Source of the DNA: Micromonospora sp. WMMD1082
Lineage (GTDB): Bacteria; Actinomycetota; Actinomycetes; Mycobacteriales; Micromonosporaceae
DNA: 64,000 bases
Reading direction: 5' to 3'
NCBI RefSeq assembly: GCF_029626175.1
Contig: NZ_JARUBM010000002.1
Coordinates: forward strand, 7,358,501-7,422,500
Part shown: piece by piece, positions 1 to 7,669 of the stretch
Numbering within the stretch: position 1 is the first letter of the stretch
How the letters are laid out: every line of letters begins with the position of its first letter
Program-made: the position numbers and the translations under genes
The notes under the pieces: generated by a model
The model's input: the letters and a program-made list of their open reading frames with translations, nothing else
Told to the model about the DNA's origin: nothing
Database searches by the model: none

Positions 1-2
1 TC

Positions 3-299
3 GTCCGGGCCCAGCGGGGCGCGGAGGGCGGCTACGCCCTGGCCCAGCCGCCCCGCGAGGTGACCATCGGCGCGGTGCTGCGGGCCGTCGAGGGGCCACT
101 GGCCGGCGTACGCGGCCTGCGTCCGGAGGAGACGAAGTACGAAGGGGTGGCCGAGCACCTACCGGAGTTCTGGGTGGCGGTCCGCGCCTCGCTGCGGCGG
201 GTGGTCGACGAGGTGAGCCTGGCGGACGTCGTCAACGGTCGGCTGCCGACCCATGTCCGGCGGCTGACCACCCTGCCCGACGCCTGGGAACCGCGCTGA
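3..299 (+). CDS. Rrf2-family regulator, C-terminal part
   Basis: The reading frame is open from the left edge, so the start and most of the winged-helix domain lie outside the window. The visible part begins RAQRGAEGGYALAQPPREVT, which matches the wing and following helix of Rrf2-family repressors (the GGY.LA..P..I.. signature). It then runs through the helix used for dimerisation. Rrf2 proteins are cytoplasmic DNA-binding regulators, some with an Fe-S cluster (IscR, NsrR) and some without. No cysteine is present in the visible part, so a cluster-binding type is not supported here. The target genes cannot be seen. The family call is firm; the specific role is unknown. Confidence 0.8.
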   Translation, partial: VRAQRGAEGGYALAQPPREVTIGAVLRAVEGPLAGVRGLRPEETKYEGVAEHLPEFWVAVRASLRRVVDEVSLADVVNGRLPTHVRRLTTLPDAWEPR

Positions 300-419
300 T
301 CCCCGCCGCCACGTCGCGTGGTTCGGGTTGGCGGGTTCACTGCGGACCGTCTTGTTTGCCGGGTCGGCGTTACGGGCATCTTCGAGCGCGCAGGGGGACG
401 TGACGAAGGGAGGCCCGCG

Positions 420-599
420 ATGGGTCTGATGTTGCGCAAGCGCAAGAAGTTCGGGCCGCTGATCCTCAACTTCACGCAGAACGGCTTCTCATCCTGGAGC
501 ATCAAGCTCGGCCGGTGGTCCTGGAACTCCCGAGCCAGGGCGCACCGCGTCGACCTGCCGGGGCCGCTGCACTGGAAGCAGGACAAGTCCGGGACGTGA
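420..599 (+). CDS. Small DUF4236-type protein
   Basis: A 59-residue basic protein that starts at an ATG 6 bases after a good ribosome-binding site (GAAGGGAGG). A longer in-frame GTG start at 318 has no such site. The N-terminus (LRKRKKFGPLILNFTQNGFS) matches the DUF4236 pattern of an arginine-rich start, a glycine-proline turn and an L.LNF...G.S strand. DUF4236 proteins are small and of unknown function, and several carry this module at the N-terminus. The rest is rich in Trp and Arg and has no membrane segment. A strong terminator follows directly, so this appears to be a single-gene unit. The function is not known. Confidence 0.7.
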   Translation: MGLMLRKRKKFGPLILNFTQNGFSSWSIKLGRWSWNSRARAHRVDLPGPLHWKQDKSGT

Positions 600-610
600 G
601 GTCCCGGGAT

Positions 611-646
611 CGAGCGGGGCGCCGGAGTTCACCGGCGCCCCGCTCG
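611..646 (+). terminator. Perfect 15-bp hairpin after the DUF4236 gene
   Basis: The arms 611-625 and 632-646 pair perfectly (CGAGCGGGGCGCCGG and its complement) around a 6-base loop, 11 bases after the stop codon. There is no T-run, as is usual for terminators of high-GC actinomycetes. Confidence 0.75.
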
Positions 647-810
647 GCGTCTGCGCCAACCGTCAGCGACCGGATCACCGCCCCATCGCGTCAACCGGGT
701 CGGCGTTGCCATAGCAGCTCAGCCGTCACCGTCCGCTACCACGACACCTCACCTCGCCAGGTGACTGTTCGTAACGGCAGCACCTCCCACCCCCACCCCA
801 CATGCGCACG

Positions 811-932
811 CTTTGCTCTGCTTCAACCCACGCAACAGGCCCTGAGCTGCACTGACGCGGGCCCTCACTCAGCGCCGCAGCGAGCCGGTCGACGCGGATA
901 GTAACCGTTGCGTGGGTTGAAGCAGAGCAAAG
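811..932. repeat. Long-range perfect 26-bp inverted repeat in a gene-free stretch
   Basis: Bases 811-836 and 907-932 are exact reverse complements over 26 bases (inner end CCCACGCAAC / GTTGCGTGGG) around a 70-base spacer. The pairing stops sharply at both ends. The surrounding gene-free stretch 647-1102 holds no open frame with a ribosome-binding site or recognisable product. It could be a mobile palindromic element (MITE- or REP-like) or a structured RNA; no gene is associated. Confidence 0.7.
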
Positions 933-1061
933 GAAGCGAGTGGGAGTCAGGTCGGGGAAGGGCGGAACTACGCGACGTAACGATCGTAGGTGCGTGCGGG
1001 CCGGGCCAGGTTGGGCTGGGCTGGTCGCCGGCGGGCGCGGTGCGCGGCTGGGCCGCCGTGA

Positions 1062-1104
1062 ACCGTGCCAGCGCGCGTCGCCGTGGACCGTGCCAGCGCG
1101 CGTC
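1062..1104. repeat. Two copies of an 18-bp direct repeat
   Basis: ACCGTGCCAGCGCGCGTC occurs at 1062-1079 and again at 1087-1104, a 25-base period. The second copy runs into the last codon of the minus-strand gene at 1103. It is probably a slippage duplication at the 3' end of that gene. Confidence 0.6.
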
Positions 1105-1966
1105 AGGTAGCTGACCGGGCGGGCGTGATCAGTACGTCGCCGGCGAGCCGGCCGTGTTCCGGTGCCCGGGTCACCCGACCCTCGTCGAGCAACGTGGTCA
1201 GCGCCCGCACCGCGTCCACGGCCCGGTACGCCGTGTCGGTCACGGCGTACCGACGCAGTTCGGTGACCGTGCGCGGGCCGCGCCGGGTCAGTTCGTCCAG
1301 CAGGGCACGACCCAACGGGGCGGGATCCGCCTCCGGCGCGGGTGACAGCGGTGCGCCGTGCGGGTCACGGAGCCGCAGCCCGGTCGCCCACAGGCTCTCC
1401 TTCACCGCCTCCAGGCTGCGGTCCGAACCGGTGCCGAAGCCGAGCCGCCGGTCGGCGTCGACCAGCTCGACCTCGGTGGCCAGCGGGAACCCGGCATCGA
1501 CCAGCGCGGAGCGCAGTGGGATGCCCGCGCCGGCGACCACCAGCGCCTCGGCGGGCCGGCCGGTCGCGGCGGCGGTGAGGGCCACCGGGTCCACCGGACC
1601 GCCGGCCTCCAGGTAGGACAGCACCGGCGCACCGGCGGCGCCGGCCGCACGCAGCGCCACCGGCAGCCGGCCGGTGTCACCGGGCATCAGGTGTACGGCC
1701 ACGTCGGCCGGTAGTCCCACCTCGGCGTCACCGAGCCGGGCCGGCAGGTCCACGGTTCCGTCGGCGAGCACCAGGACGGTGAGCCGGCAGCCGCGCCGCG
1801 GCGCGACATGCTCGCCGACCAGCCGCAGGGTCTCCTCGGCGAGGCGCGGGACGCTGCCGTCGTACCCGAGAACGACGGTGGCCCGCCGGGCGCGGTGCAG
1901 CGCGGCCGGCACCCAGCTGTCCAGGTGCCGGAGGAACAGCTCGTGACCTACGGTGTCGATCGGCAT
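1103..1966 (-). CDS. Conserved hypothetical protein, possible winged-helix C-terminus
   Basis: A 287-residue soluble protein that I do not recognise confidently. The N-terminal two-thirds alternates hydrophobic strands and helices (VVLGYDGSVPRLAEETLRLV, RLTVLVLADG) in an alpha/beta pattern like a Rossmann-type or nucleotide-handling fold. The last 80 residues (LLDELTRRGPRTVTELRRYA, then a second helix and ALTTLLDEGRVTR) look like a winged-helix segment. There is no signal peptide, membrane helix or cysteine motif. The ATG start was chosen because coding statistics begin there. Codon use is typical of the window. A DNA-binding role is a guess from the C-terminal pattern only. Confidence 0.55.
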   Translation of the reverse strand: MPIDTVGHELFLRHLDSWVPAALHRARRATVVLGYDGSVPRLAEETLRLVGEHVAPRRGCRLTVLVLADGTVDLPARLGDAEVGLPADVAVHLMPGDTGRLPVALRAAGAAGAPVLSYLEAGGPVDPVALTAAATGRPAEALVVAGAGIPLRSALVDAGFPLATEVELVDADRRLGFGTGSDRSLEAVKESLWATGLRLRDPHGAPLSPAPEADPAPLGRALLDELTRRGPRTVTELRRYAVTDTAYRAVDAVRALTTLLDEGRVTRAPEHGRLAGDVLITPARSAT

Positions 1967-2084
1967 CCTGCCGTTCTACCGCAACCGGCGGCGACGGCGG
2001 GCAGCACCACCCAAGCCGGGCACCCGCGCGAGCCGGGCACCGCCCGGCGCCACTCAGGCCCGGCACCACTCAGGCTGGCACCAC

Positions 2085-2606
2085 TCAGGCTGGCACCGAG
2101 ATCCCGACCCCGCCACGGGTCTGCCCGCCGTAGCGCCGGATCTCGGCGGCCAGGTCCAGCCGGCCGATCCTGGTCCGGGCGGCGATGGCGGCGTCGTCCA
2201 GCAGGTCGGCGGGCACCAGCCAGACCACCTCGAACTCCAGCCCGTCCGGATCCTGACCGTAGAGGCTCTTGGTGGTGCCGTGGTCGGAGGTGCCGACCAG
2301 CGCGCCCGCCGCCGTCAGCCGCCGGGCGGTGGCGGCCAGCTCGTCAAGCGTGTCCACCTCCCAGGCCAGGTGGTACAGGCCGACGGTGGCCCGCCCGGCG
2401 GTCGACCGGCCGGCGCTCGCGCCGACCTCGAAGAGACCGAGGTCGTGGTCGTTGGTGGAGCCGGGCGCCTGGAGGAAGGCGGCACCCCGGAACCCCTCGG
2501 GGGTCATCGGCACCCGGCGGAAGCCCAGCACGTCGCGGTAGAACGCGACGCTGCGCTCGAGGTCACCGACGTAGAGGACGGCGTGGTTGAGGCGATGGAT
2601 TCCCAT
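2085..2606 (-). CDS. VOC (glyoxalase/dioxygenase-like) family protein
   Basis: A 173-residue cytoplasmic protein of the vicinal oxygen chelate superfamily. It opens with IHRLNHAVLYVGDLERSVAF, whose early His is a usual first metal ligand. The second half has the matching YHLAWEVDTLDELAA strand-helix and DPDGLEFEVV, where the Glu is the usual last ligand. The family includes extradiol dioxygenases, glyoxalases and resistance proteins, so the substrate cannot be assigned. The ATG at 2606 lies at the first homologous residue; an upstream in-frame start would cross the operator palindrome. It is transcribed away from a MarR gene over a shared 18-bp palindrome, so control by that regulator and an aromatic or phenolic substrate are plausible. 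Confidence 0.85.
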   Translation of the reverse strand: MGIHRLNHAVLYVGDLERSVAFYRDVLGFRRVPMTPEGFRGAAFLQAPGSTNDHDLGLFEVGASAGRSTAGRATVGLYHLAWEVDTLDELAATARRLTAAGALVGTSDHGTTKSLYGQDPDGLEFEVVWLVPADLLDDAAIAARTRIGRLDLAAEIRRYGGQTRGGVGISVPA

Positions 2607-2627
2607 GCCACCGAGACTAGCTCGCTT

Positions 2628-2645
2628 TAGTTGAGCGTTCAACTA
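2628..2645. promoter_or_regulatory. MarR-type operator palindrome between divergent genes
   Basis: TAGTTGAGCGTTCAACTA has perfect 7-base arms around GCGT, centred between the VOC and MarR genes. TTGA...TCAA palindromes of this form are typical MarR-family targets. It lies about 20 bases from both start codons, so binding should block both promoters. Confidence 0.7.
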
Positions 2646-2664
2646 TATGGGTATGATGGTGGTC

Positions 2665-3117
2665 ATGACCCGCTGGCTGGACCCGGACGAGCAGCGCACC
2701 TGGCGGGCGTTCCTGGCCGCCTCCCGGGCGCTGATGGAGACGCTCGACCGGGAGCTGCAACGCGACGCCAACATGCCGCACGCCTACTACGAGATCCTGG
2801 TATGCCTCTCCGAGGCACCCGAGCGGCGGCTCCGGATGAGCGAGCTGGCCGACGCCACCGGTTCCTCGCGCAGCCGGCTCTCCCACGCCGTGTCCCGGCT
2901 GGAGGCGGCCGGCTGGGTCCGCCGCGACGACTGCCCGACCGACCGGCGCGGCCAGCTCGCCCTCCTCACCGACGAGGGCTTCGCCGCCCTGGCCGCCGCC
3001 GCGCCCGGCCATGTCGAGGGGGTACGCCGGCACCTGTTCGACGCGCTCAGTCCCGCTCAGGTCGACCAGTTACGCCGGATCAGCGAGGCATTGACCGATC
3101 GCCTGACCCGTCCCTGA
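2665..3117 (+). CDS. MarR-family transcriptional regulator
   Basis: A 150-residue dimeric winged-helix repressor. After an N-terminal dimerisation helix (TWRAFLAASRALMETLDREL) come the recognition region (LRMSELADATGSSRSRLSHA, VSRLEAAGWVRR) and the wing, whose DCPTDRRGQLALLTDEG carries the D.R.....LT.EG signature of MarR proteins. The C-terminal helices complete the dimer interface. Start codons at 2647, 2653, 2656 and 2665 are in frame; 2665 is preferred because the earlier ones abut the operator. It likely represses itself and the divergent VOC gene until a small aromatic ligand binds. The ligand is not deducible. Confidence 0.9.
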   Translation: MTRWLDPDEQRTWRAFLAASRALMETLDRELQRDANMPHAYYEILVCLSEAPERRLRMSELADATGSSRSRLSHAVSRLEAAGWVRRDDCPTDRRGQLALLTDEGFAALAAAAPGHVEGVRRHLFDALSPAQVDQLRRISEALTDRLTRP

Positions 3118-3185
3118 CCGGATCCTGACCGAACCACTCCGGCGCGGGTCTTGTACATAACGTCGTCGGATGAGCACGATGGGGC

Positions 3186-5162
3186 GTGCCCTCCGGCTTC
3201 GGTGAACTGACTGATCAGGCGCACGACCTGGTCTCCGCCGGCGATCTCGCCGGCGCCCAACGGCTGCTCGCCGACGCGCTGACCGGCGCCGACCCGCGCC
3301 CGGCCAACGCCACGCCCGAGATTGCCGAGGCGGCCGGCCTGCATGCGCGGGTGCTGCTCGCGCTCGGCGAGCCGCAGTCGGCCCGGGGCTGGGCCGCCTA
3401 CGCGTACGCCGCCAGCACCCGGCTGCTCGGCCGCCCCGATCCGCGTACGGTGGCCGCCGCGGCGACCCTGGCGGCGGTGCTGCACCGGGTGGGCAGTTGG
3501 TCGCGGGCGGCGCGGCTGTACCAGGAAGTGATCATCGAGCTGACCGCATCCGACGGGCCGGAGTCGCTGCGGGTGCTCGCCGCCCACGCCGACCTGGCCA
3601 CCGTGGAGTACGCCCGAGGTCAGTGCGAGGTTGCCCGCGACCGTCTCCAGGACGCCTGGGAACTGCACCGCGAGGTGTACGGCGACGGCCACCCGAGCGG
3701 GATCAAGATGCTGGCCCGGCTCGGATCGATGCAGCGCGACTGCGGGCACTTCGTCGAGGGGCACGACAACCTGGCTCTGGCCGGTGAGTTGGCCCGCCAG
3801 CACCTCGCCCCGGACGACCCGCTGACCGCGCAGGTCGCGGCGCTGGCCCGGGCGGCGGCCAATCCAGGCCATGTCTGCACCGACACCCCGCCGGTCAGTA
3901 CCGCGGACCCGGTCGTGCCGGCCGCCCGCACCCCACCGCCGGACGACGCCGAGCATCTGGCGTGGACGGCACCACCGGACGAGCAGCCGACGCCGCCCGA
4001 CGCCCCGAGATGGGCGGCACCACCGGACGATGAACTGACGCCGCCGCCCGACGCCCCGAGATGGGCCGCGACACCGAACGGGCAGCCGACGCCGCCGCCC
4101 GACGCCCCGGGATGGGCGGCGATACCGGACGAGGAGCCGGCACGGCCGGGCTGGCCCGATCTGGACGACGCCGATCAGGAGTGGCGGACGGGGTACCGCG
4201 CCGGTCGGGAGCAGCATCCCGCGGAGGGTTACCACCCGAGCCACGGGTACCAGCCGGCCGAGCACCCATCCGCTGGGCACCCATCCGCCGGGCACCCGCC
4301 GGCCGGTGCGGCGCCGGCGGTGCCCACGCCACGGCAGCCGGCGGACGGCCCGGCCGGGCCGCCGGAGGACTGGTGGATCGGCCCTCCGACCGAGCAGCTG
4401 GCCGAGCCGGATCCGCGCCCCGAGGACCCGGAGACCGGTGCGGCGCACCAGGCGACCGGTCCGGAGGACCAGGCGACCGGTCCGGAGGACCAGGCGACCG
4501 ACACGGCCGTGCCGCCGAGCGTGATCGGACTGGCCGGCCCGCCGCAGGCTCCCGGGGTGTACCGGATGCGCCGGGTCACCGAGCCGGCGCAACCGGAGAC
4601 GCCGTCACGGATGCGCCGGGCGGCCGAGCCGGGGACACCGTCACGCCTGCTGCCGGTGCCGGTACGCCGTGCCGCCGTACCGCCGCCCCGGCGGTCGAAC
4701 CGGCTGGTGCCGATCGTCGCGGCGGGGGTCCTCGTGGTGCTCCTCGGCGCCGCGGCGGTCATCGCCGGGGTGTCCCGCGTCGACGGCGGCGGCGACCCGG
4801 CACCCCCGGCCGCGAGCGGCGCACCGACCGCCGCACCGAGCGACGCGGCGACCCCGACGACCACGGCCCCCGAGGTGCCTCCCGTCTCCCCCGGCGCCGC
4901 GCCGAGCGGGCTGTCGCTGCGCGACAACCGGGACAGCGTGACCTTGCGGTGGACCTATCCGGCCGGCGGGGAAGGGCCGGTGATCGTCTCCGGCGGCCGG
5001 ACCGGGCAGCCGCAGAACGCCTTCGCCGACCTGCCCGCCGGCAGCGACAGCTTCGTCGTCTACGGCCTCAACCGCAGCCTCGACTACTGCTTCACGGTGG
5101 CGGTCGCCTGGTCCACCGACACCATCGCCCGCTCCGGCGAGGTCTGCACCGAGCGTCGCTGA
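3186..5162 (+). CDS. TPR protein with proline-rich repeats, one membrane helix and FN3-like tail
   Basis: A 658-residue protein. Residues 1-220 form TPR-like helix pairs (AHDLVSAGDLAGAQRLLADA, AARLYQEVIIELTA, CEVARDRLQDAWELHREVYG). About residues 250-480 are a low-complexity linker with repeated DAPRWAA-type units of roughly 20 residues, HPSAG repeats and three QATGPED repeats. A single membrane helix (LVPIVAAGVLVVLLGAAAVI) follows near residue 520. The last 90 residues form a fibronectin type III-like domain (SLRDNRDSVTLRWTYP...FTVAVAW). The topology implies cytoplasmic TPRs and an extracellular FN3 domain. The GTG start is supported by position only. It may be a scaffold or sensor linking cytoplasm and cell wall; no partner is adjacent. 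Confidence 0.7.
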   Translation: MPSGFGELTDQAHDLVSAGDLAGAQRLLADALTGADPRPANATPEIAEAAGLHARVLLALGEPQSARGWAAYAYAASTRLLGRPDPRTVAAAATLAAVLHRVGSWSRAARLYQEVIIELTASDGPESLRVLAAHADLATVEYARGQCEVARDRLQDAWELHREVYGDGHPSGIKMLARLGSMQRDCGHFVEGHDNLALAGELARQHLAPDDPLTAQVAALARAAANPGHVCTDTPPVSTADPVVPAARTPPPDDAEHLAWTAPPDEQPTPPDAPRWAAPPDDELTPPPDAPRWAATPNGQPTPPPDAPGWAAIPDEEPARPGWPDLDDADQEWRTGYRAGREQHPAEGYHPSHGYQPAEHPSAGHPSAGHPPAGAAPAVPTPRQPADGPAGPPEDWWIGPPTEQLAEPDPRPEDPETGAAHQATGPEDQATGPEDQATDTAVPPSVIGLAGPPQAPGVYRMRRVTEPAQPETPSRMRRAAEPGTPSRLLPVPVRRAAVPPPRRSNRLVPIVAAGVLVVLLGAAAVIAGVSRVDGGGDPAPPAASGAPTAAPSDAATPTTTAPEVPPVSPGAAPSGLSLRDNRDSVTLRWTYPAGGEGPVIVSGGRTGQPQNAFADLPAGSDSFVVYGLNRSLDYCFTVAVAWSTDTIARSGEVCTERR

Positions 5163-5209
5163 ATCGCCGAGTCGCCGACGGCGGGGGCCGGGCGGGCGCG
5201 GTGACGGGA

Positions 5210-5239
5210 TTGGCTTCACCGTTCGCCGCGCGGTACCTT
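5210..5239 (+). promoter_or_regulatory. Candidate promoter for helD
   Basis: TTGGCT (5210-5215) and TACCTT (5234-5239) are separated by 18 bases, matching a housekeeping sigma-factor promoter. Transcription would begin near 5246 and give a leader of about 70 bases that contains the hairpin at 5259-5284. Confidence 0.5.
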
Positions 5240-5258
5240 GGGCAGTTCAGGCACAAAA

Positions 5259-5284
5259 AAGAACGGCTCGAATAAGCCGCTCTT
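5259..5284 (+). promoter_or_regulatory. AT-rich leader hairpin upstream of helD
   Basis: AAGAACGGCT (5259-5268) pairs with AGCCGCTCTT (5275-5284) with one mismatch, around CGAATA, followed by TTAATTCG-type AT-rich sequence. This AT-rich patch stands out in the GC-rich surroundings. It could act as an attenuator for helD. I did not find the canonical rifamycin-associated element here. Confidence 0.5.
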
Positions 5285-5314
5285 AATTCGAATACTAGCC
5301 AATCGGGAGACGGA

Positions 5315-7603
5315 TTGTCAAGGCACTCCGGCGGTTCGCCGTCCGACGACGAGATCGGCCGCGAGCAGGAGTACGTCTCGATGCTCTACCAGCGCCTGGA
5401 CGACCTGCGGGAGCAGGCGTCGACGCGGCTGACCGAGGAGCTACGGGCCACCGGCGGCACGTTGCAGGCGCGTTCCCAACGCGACGGCACCGTTCGCATG
5501 TATGCCGACCAGGTGGAACAGTTCTCGGCGGTGGAGAACGGCCTCTGCTTCGGCCGGTTGGACACCGATGAGGGGGACAGTCACTACATCGGCCGGATCG
5601 GCATCTTCGACACCGACGGCGACTACGAGCCGCTGCTGATGGACTGGCGCGCCCCGGCCGCCCGCGCCTTCTACCTCGCCACCGCCGCCAACCCGCAGGG
5701 CATCCGGCGCCGCCGGCACCTGCGTACCCGGCAACGCAAGGTGGTCGGCCTCAACGACGAGGTGCTCGACCTGGCCACCGCCTCCCCCACCGCCCACGAG
5801 GAGCTGACCGGCGAGGCGTCGCTGCTGGCCGCGCTCAACGCGGGGCGCACGGGCCGGATGCGCGACATCGTCGAGACCATCCAGGCCGAACAGGACCGGA
5901 TCATTCGCGCCGACCTGCCCGGCGTCCTGGTGGTGCAGGGCGGGCCGGGGACCGGCAAGACCGCCGTCGCGCTGCACCGGGCCGCGTACCTGCTCTACAC
6001 CCACCGCCGGGAACTCTCCACCCGGGGCGTGCTGCTGGTCGGCCCCAACGTGACGTTCCTGCGCTACATCTCGCAGGTGCTGCCCGCGCTGGCCGAGACG
6101 GGCGTGCTGCTGCGTACCCAGGGCGATCTCTTCCCGGGGGTGAGCGCCCGCAGGACCGAGCCCGCCACCACCGCCGCCCTCAAGGGACGGTCCGCGATGG
6201 TCGAGGTGCTCGCCAACGCCGTACGCGATCGGCAGCGGGTGCCCGACGAACCGCTGGAGATCGAACTGCCGCAGCGGGAGATCCTCGTCCTCGACCCACA
6301 GACCGTACGCGCGGCGCGCGACCGGGCGCGGCGCAGCGGCCGGCCGCACAACCTGGCCCGCGCCGTCTTCGACATCGAGATCATCCATGCGCTGGCCGGC
6401 CAGGTCGCCGACCGGATCGGCGCCGACCCGTTGGGCGGGGAGAACCTGCTGGAGGAGGCGGATCTCGCCGAGATCCGCCGCGAACTGCGCGAGGAACCGG
6501 AGGTGCGGGCGGCGCTGGACGAACTGTGGCCGGTGCTCACGCCGCAGCGCCTGCTCGCCGACCTGTACGCCGACACCGACCGGCTCGACACCGCCGCGCC
6601 GCTGTTCACCGCCGACGAGCGGGCCGCGCTGCACCGCGAGCCGGGTGGCTGGACGCCGGCCGACGTGCCCCTGCTGGACGAGGCGGCGGAGCTGCTCGGC
6701 GAGGACGACCGCGCCGCCGCCGCCCGCCGGGAGCGGATCCGCTCCCTGCAACGCGAGTACGCCGAGGGCGTGCTGGAGATCGCCCGGGGTTCCCGGTCGA
6801 TCGACGTCGAGGACGAGGCCGAGGGCGGCGAGATCCTCGGCGTGACCGACCTGCTCGACGCCGACCGGCTGCTGGAACGGCAGGAGGAGGCGGACCGGCT
6901 GACCACCGCGCAGCGGGCGGCGGCCGACCGGAGTTGGGCATTCGGCCACGTCATCGTCGACGAGGCGCAGGAGCTGTCGCCGATGGCCTGGCGGCTGCTG
7001 ATGCGCCGCTGCCCGAGCCGGTCGATGACCATCGTGGGCGACGTCGCGCAGACCGGGGCGCTGGCCGGCACCCCGTCGTGGGCCGACGCGCTGGCGCCGT
7101 ACGTGGCGGATCGGTGGCGGCTGACCGAGCTGACCGTCAGCTACCGCACCCCCGCCGAGATCATGGAGGTCGCCGCGGGCGTGCTGGCCGAGATCGACCC
7201 GGCGCTTCGCCCACCGCGGGCCGTACGCTCCAGCGGCGTCCCGCCGGTCGCCCGCGCCGTGCCGGCGCAGCGACTGGCGGCGGAACTGGTCGGGGTCGCC
7301 ACGGCCGAGGCCGCCGGGTTGACCGATGGGCGGCTCGGGGTGATCGTCCCGGCCGGACGGGTCGACGACCTCGGTGCCGTGCTGACGGCGGCGCTGCCCG
7401 AGGCGGCCGTCGGTGAGCAGCCGGACCTGGAGAGCCGCGTCGTGGTGCTCACCGTCGCCGAGGCCAAGGGTCTGGAGTTCGACTCGGTCATCGTGGTCGA
7501 CCCCGACCGCATCGTCGCCGAGTCCCCCCGAGGCCGCAGCGACCTTTACGTGGCCCTGACCCGCCCCACCCAACACCTGACCACCCTCACCCCAACCCCC
7601 TGA
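5315..7603 (+). CDS. helD: HelD-like RNA polymerase recycling ATPase
   Basis: A 762-residue SF1 UvrD-like protein. It opens with a helical/coiled-coil arm (EQEYVSMLYQRLDDLREQAS), which in HelD proteins enters the RNA polymerase channels. Walker A (GGPGTGKT) is at about residues 209-216, a DEAQE-type motif II in VIVDEAQELSPMAW at about 548, a GDVAQTG motif III, and the late LTVAEAKGLEFDSVIVV and YVALTR motifs. HelD releases stalled RNA polymerase from DNA; actinobacterial members can also displace rifamycins. The TTG start at 5315 has a GGGAG site 5 bases upstream, and no ATG or GTG fits better. It is a monocistronic unit behind a structured leader. Rifamycin tolerance is possible but is only inference. 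Confidence 0.85.
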   Translation: MSRHSGGSPSDDEIGREQEYVSMLYQRLDDLREQASTRLTEELRATGGTLQARSQRDGTVRMYADQVEQFSAVENGLCFGRLDTDEGDSHYIGRIGIFDTDGDYEPLLMDWRAPAARAFYLATAANPQGIRRRRHLRTRQRKVVGLNDEVLDLATASPTAHEELTGEASLLAALNAGRTGRMRDIVETIQAEQDRIIRADLPGVLVVQGGPGTGKTAVALHRAAYLLYTHRRELSTRGVLLVGPNVTFLRYISQVLPALAETGVLLRTQGDLFPGVSARRTEPATTAALKGRSAMVEVLANAVRDRQRVPDEPLEIELPQREILVLDPQTVRAARDRARRSGRPHNLARAVFDIEIIHALAGQVADRIGADPLGGENLLEEADLAEIRRELREEPEVRAALDELWPVLTPQRLLADLYADTDRLDTAAPLFTADERAALHREPGGWTPADVPLLDEAAELLGEDDRAAAARRERIRSLQREYAEGVLEIARGSRSIDVEDEAEGGEILGVTDLLDADRLLERQEEADRLTTAQRAAADRSWAFGHVIVDEAQELSPMAWRLLMRRCPSRSMTIVGDVAQTGALAGTPSWADALAPYVADRWRLTELTVSYRTPAEIMEVAAGVLAEIDPALRPPRAVRSSGVPPVARAVPAQRLAAELVGVATAEAAGLTDGRLGVIVPAGRVDDLGAVLTAALPEAAVGEQPDLESRVVVLTVAEAKGLEFDSVIVVDPDRIVAESPRGRSDLYVALTRPTQHLTTLTPTP

Positions 7604-7612
7604 CCGTCGGGT

Positions 7613-7669
7613 TGATCATGAGGTTAGCGGCGACTTTGATCTCAGAAAGTGCCGCTAACTTCATGATCA
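7613..7669. repeat. Long intergenic palindrome, TTGATCATGA family, copy 1
   Basis: Arms 7613-7637 and 7646-7669 pair over about 24 bases with one mismatch and one bulged base, around GATCTCAG. The outer ends read TTGATCATGAGGTTAGC and TAACTTCATGATCA. The same outer sequence recurs at 21744-21806 with a different inner part. It sits just after the stop codon of helD and includes the stop codon of the convergent gene, so it probably works as a two-way terminator. Confidence 0.75.

Noticed and set aside
5163..5314. Rifamycin-associated element upstream of helD
   Set aside because: I looked for the conserved GGGGCTTGCACC-type element and did not find it; only the AT-rich hairpin is present.
5441..7576. 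A 711-codon open frame on the minus strand opposite helD
   Set aside because: It mirrors the GC-rich third positions of helD, has no domain, signal or ribosome-binding site, and is Arg/Val/His/Gln-rich in the way of antisense frames.
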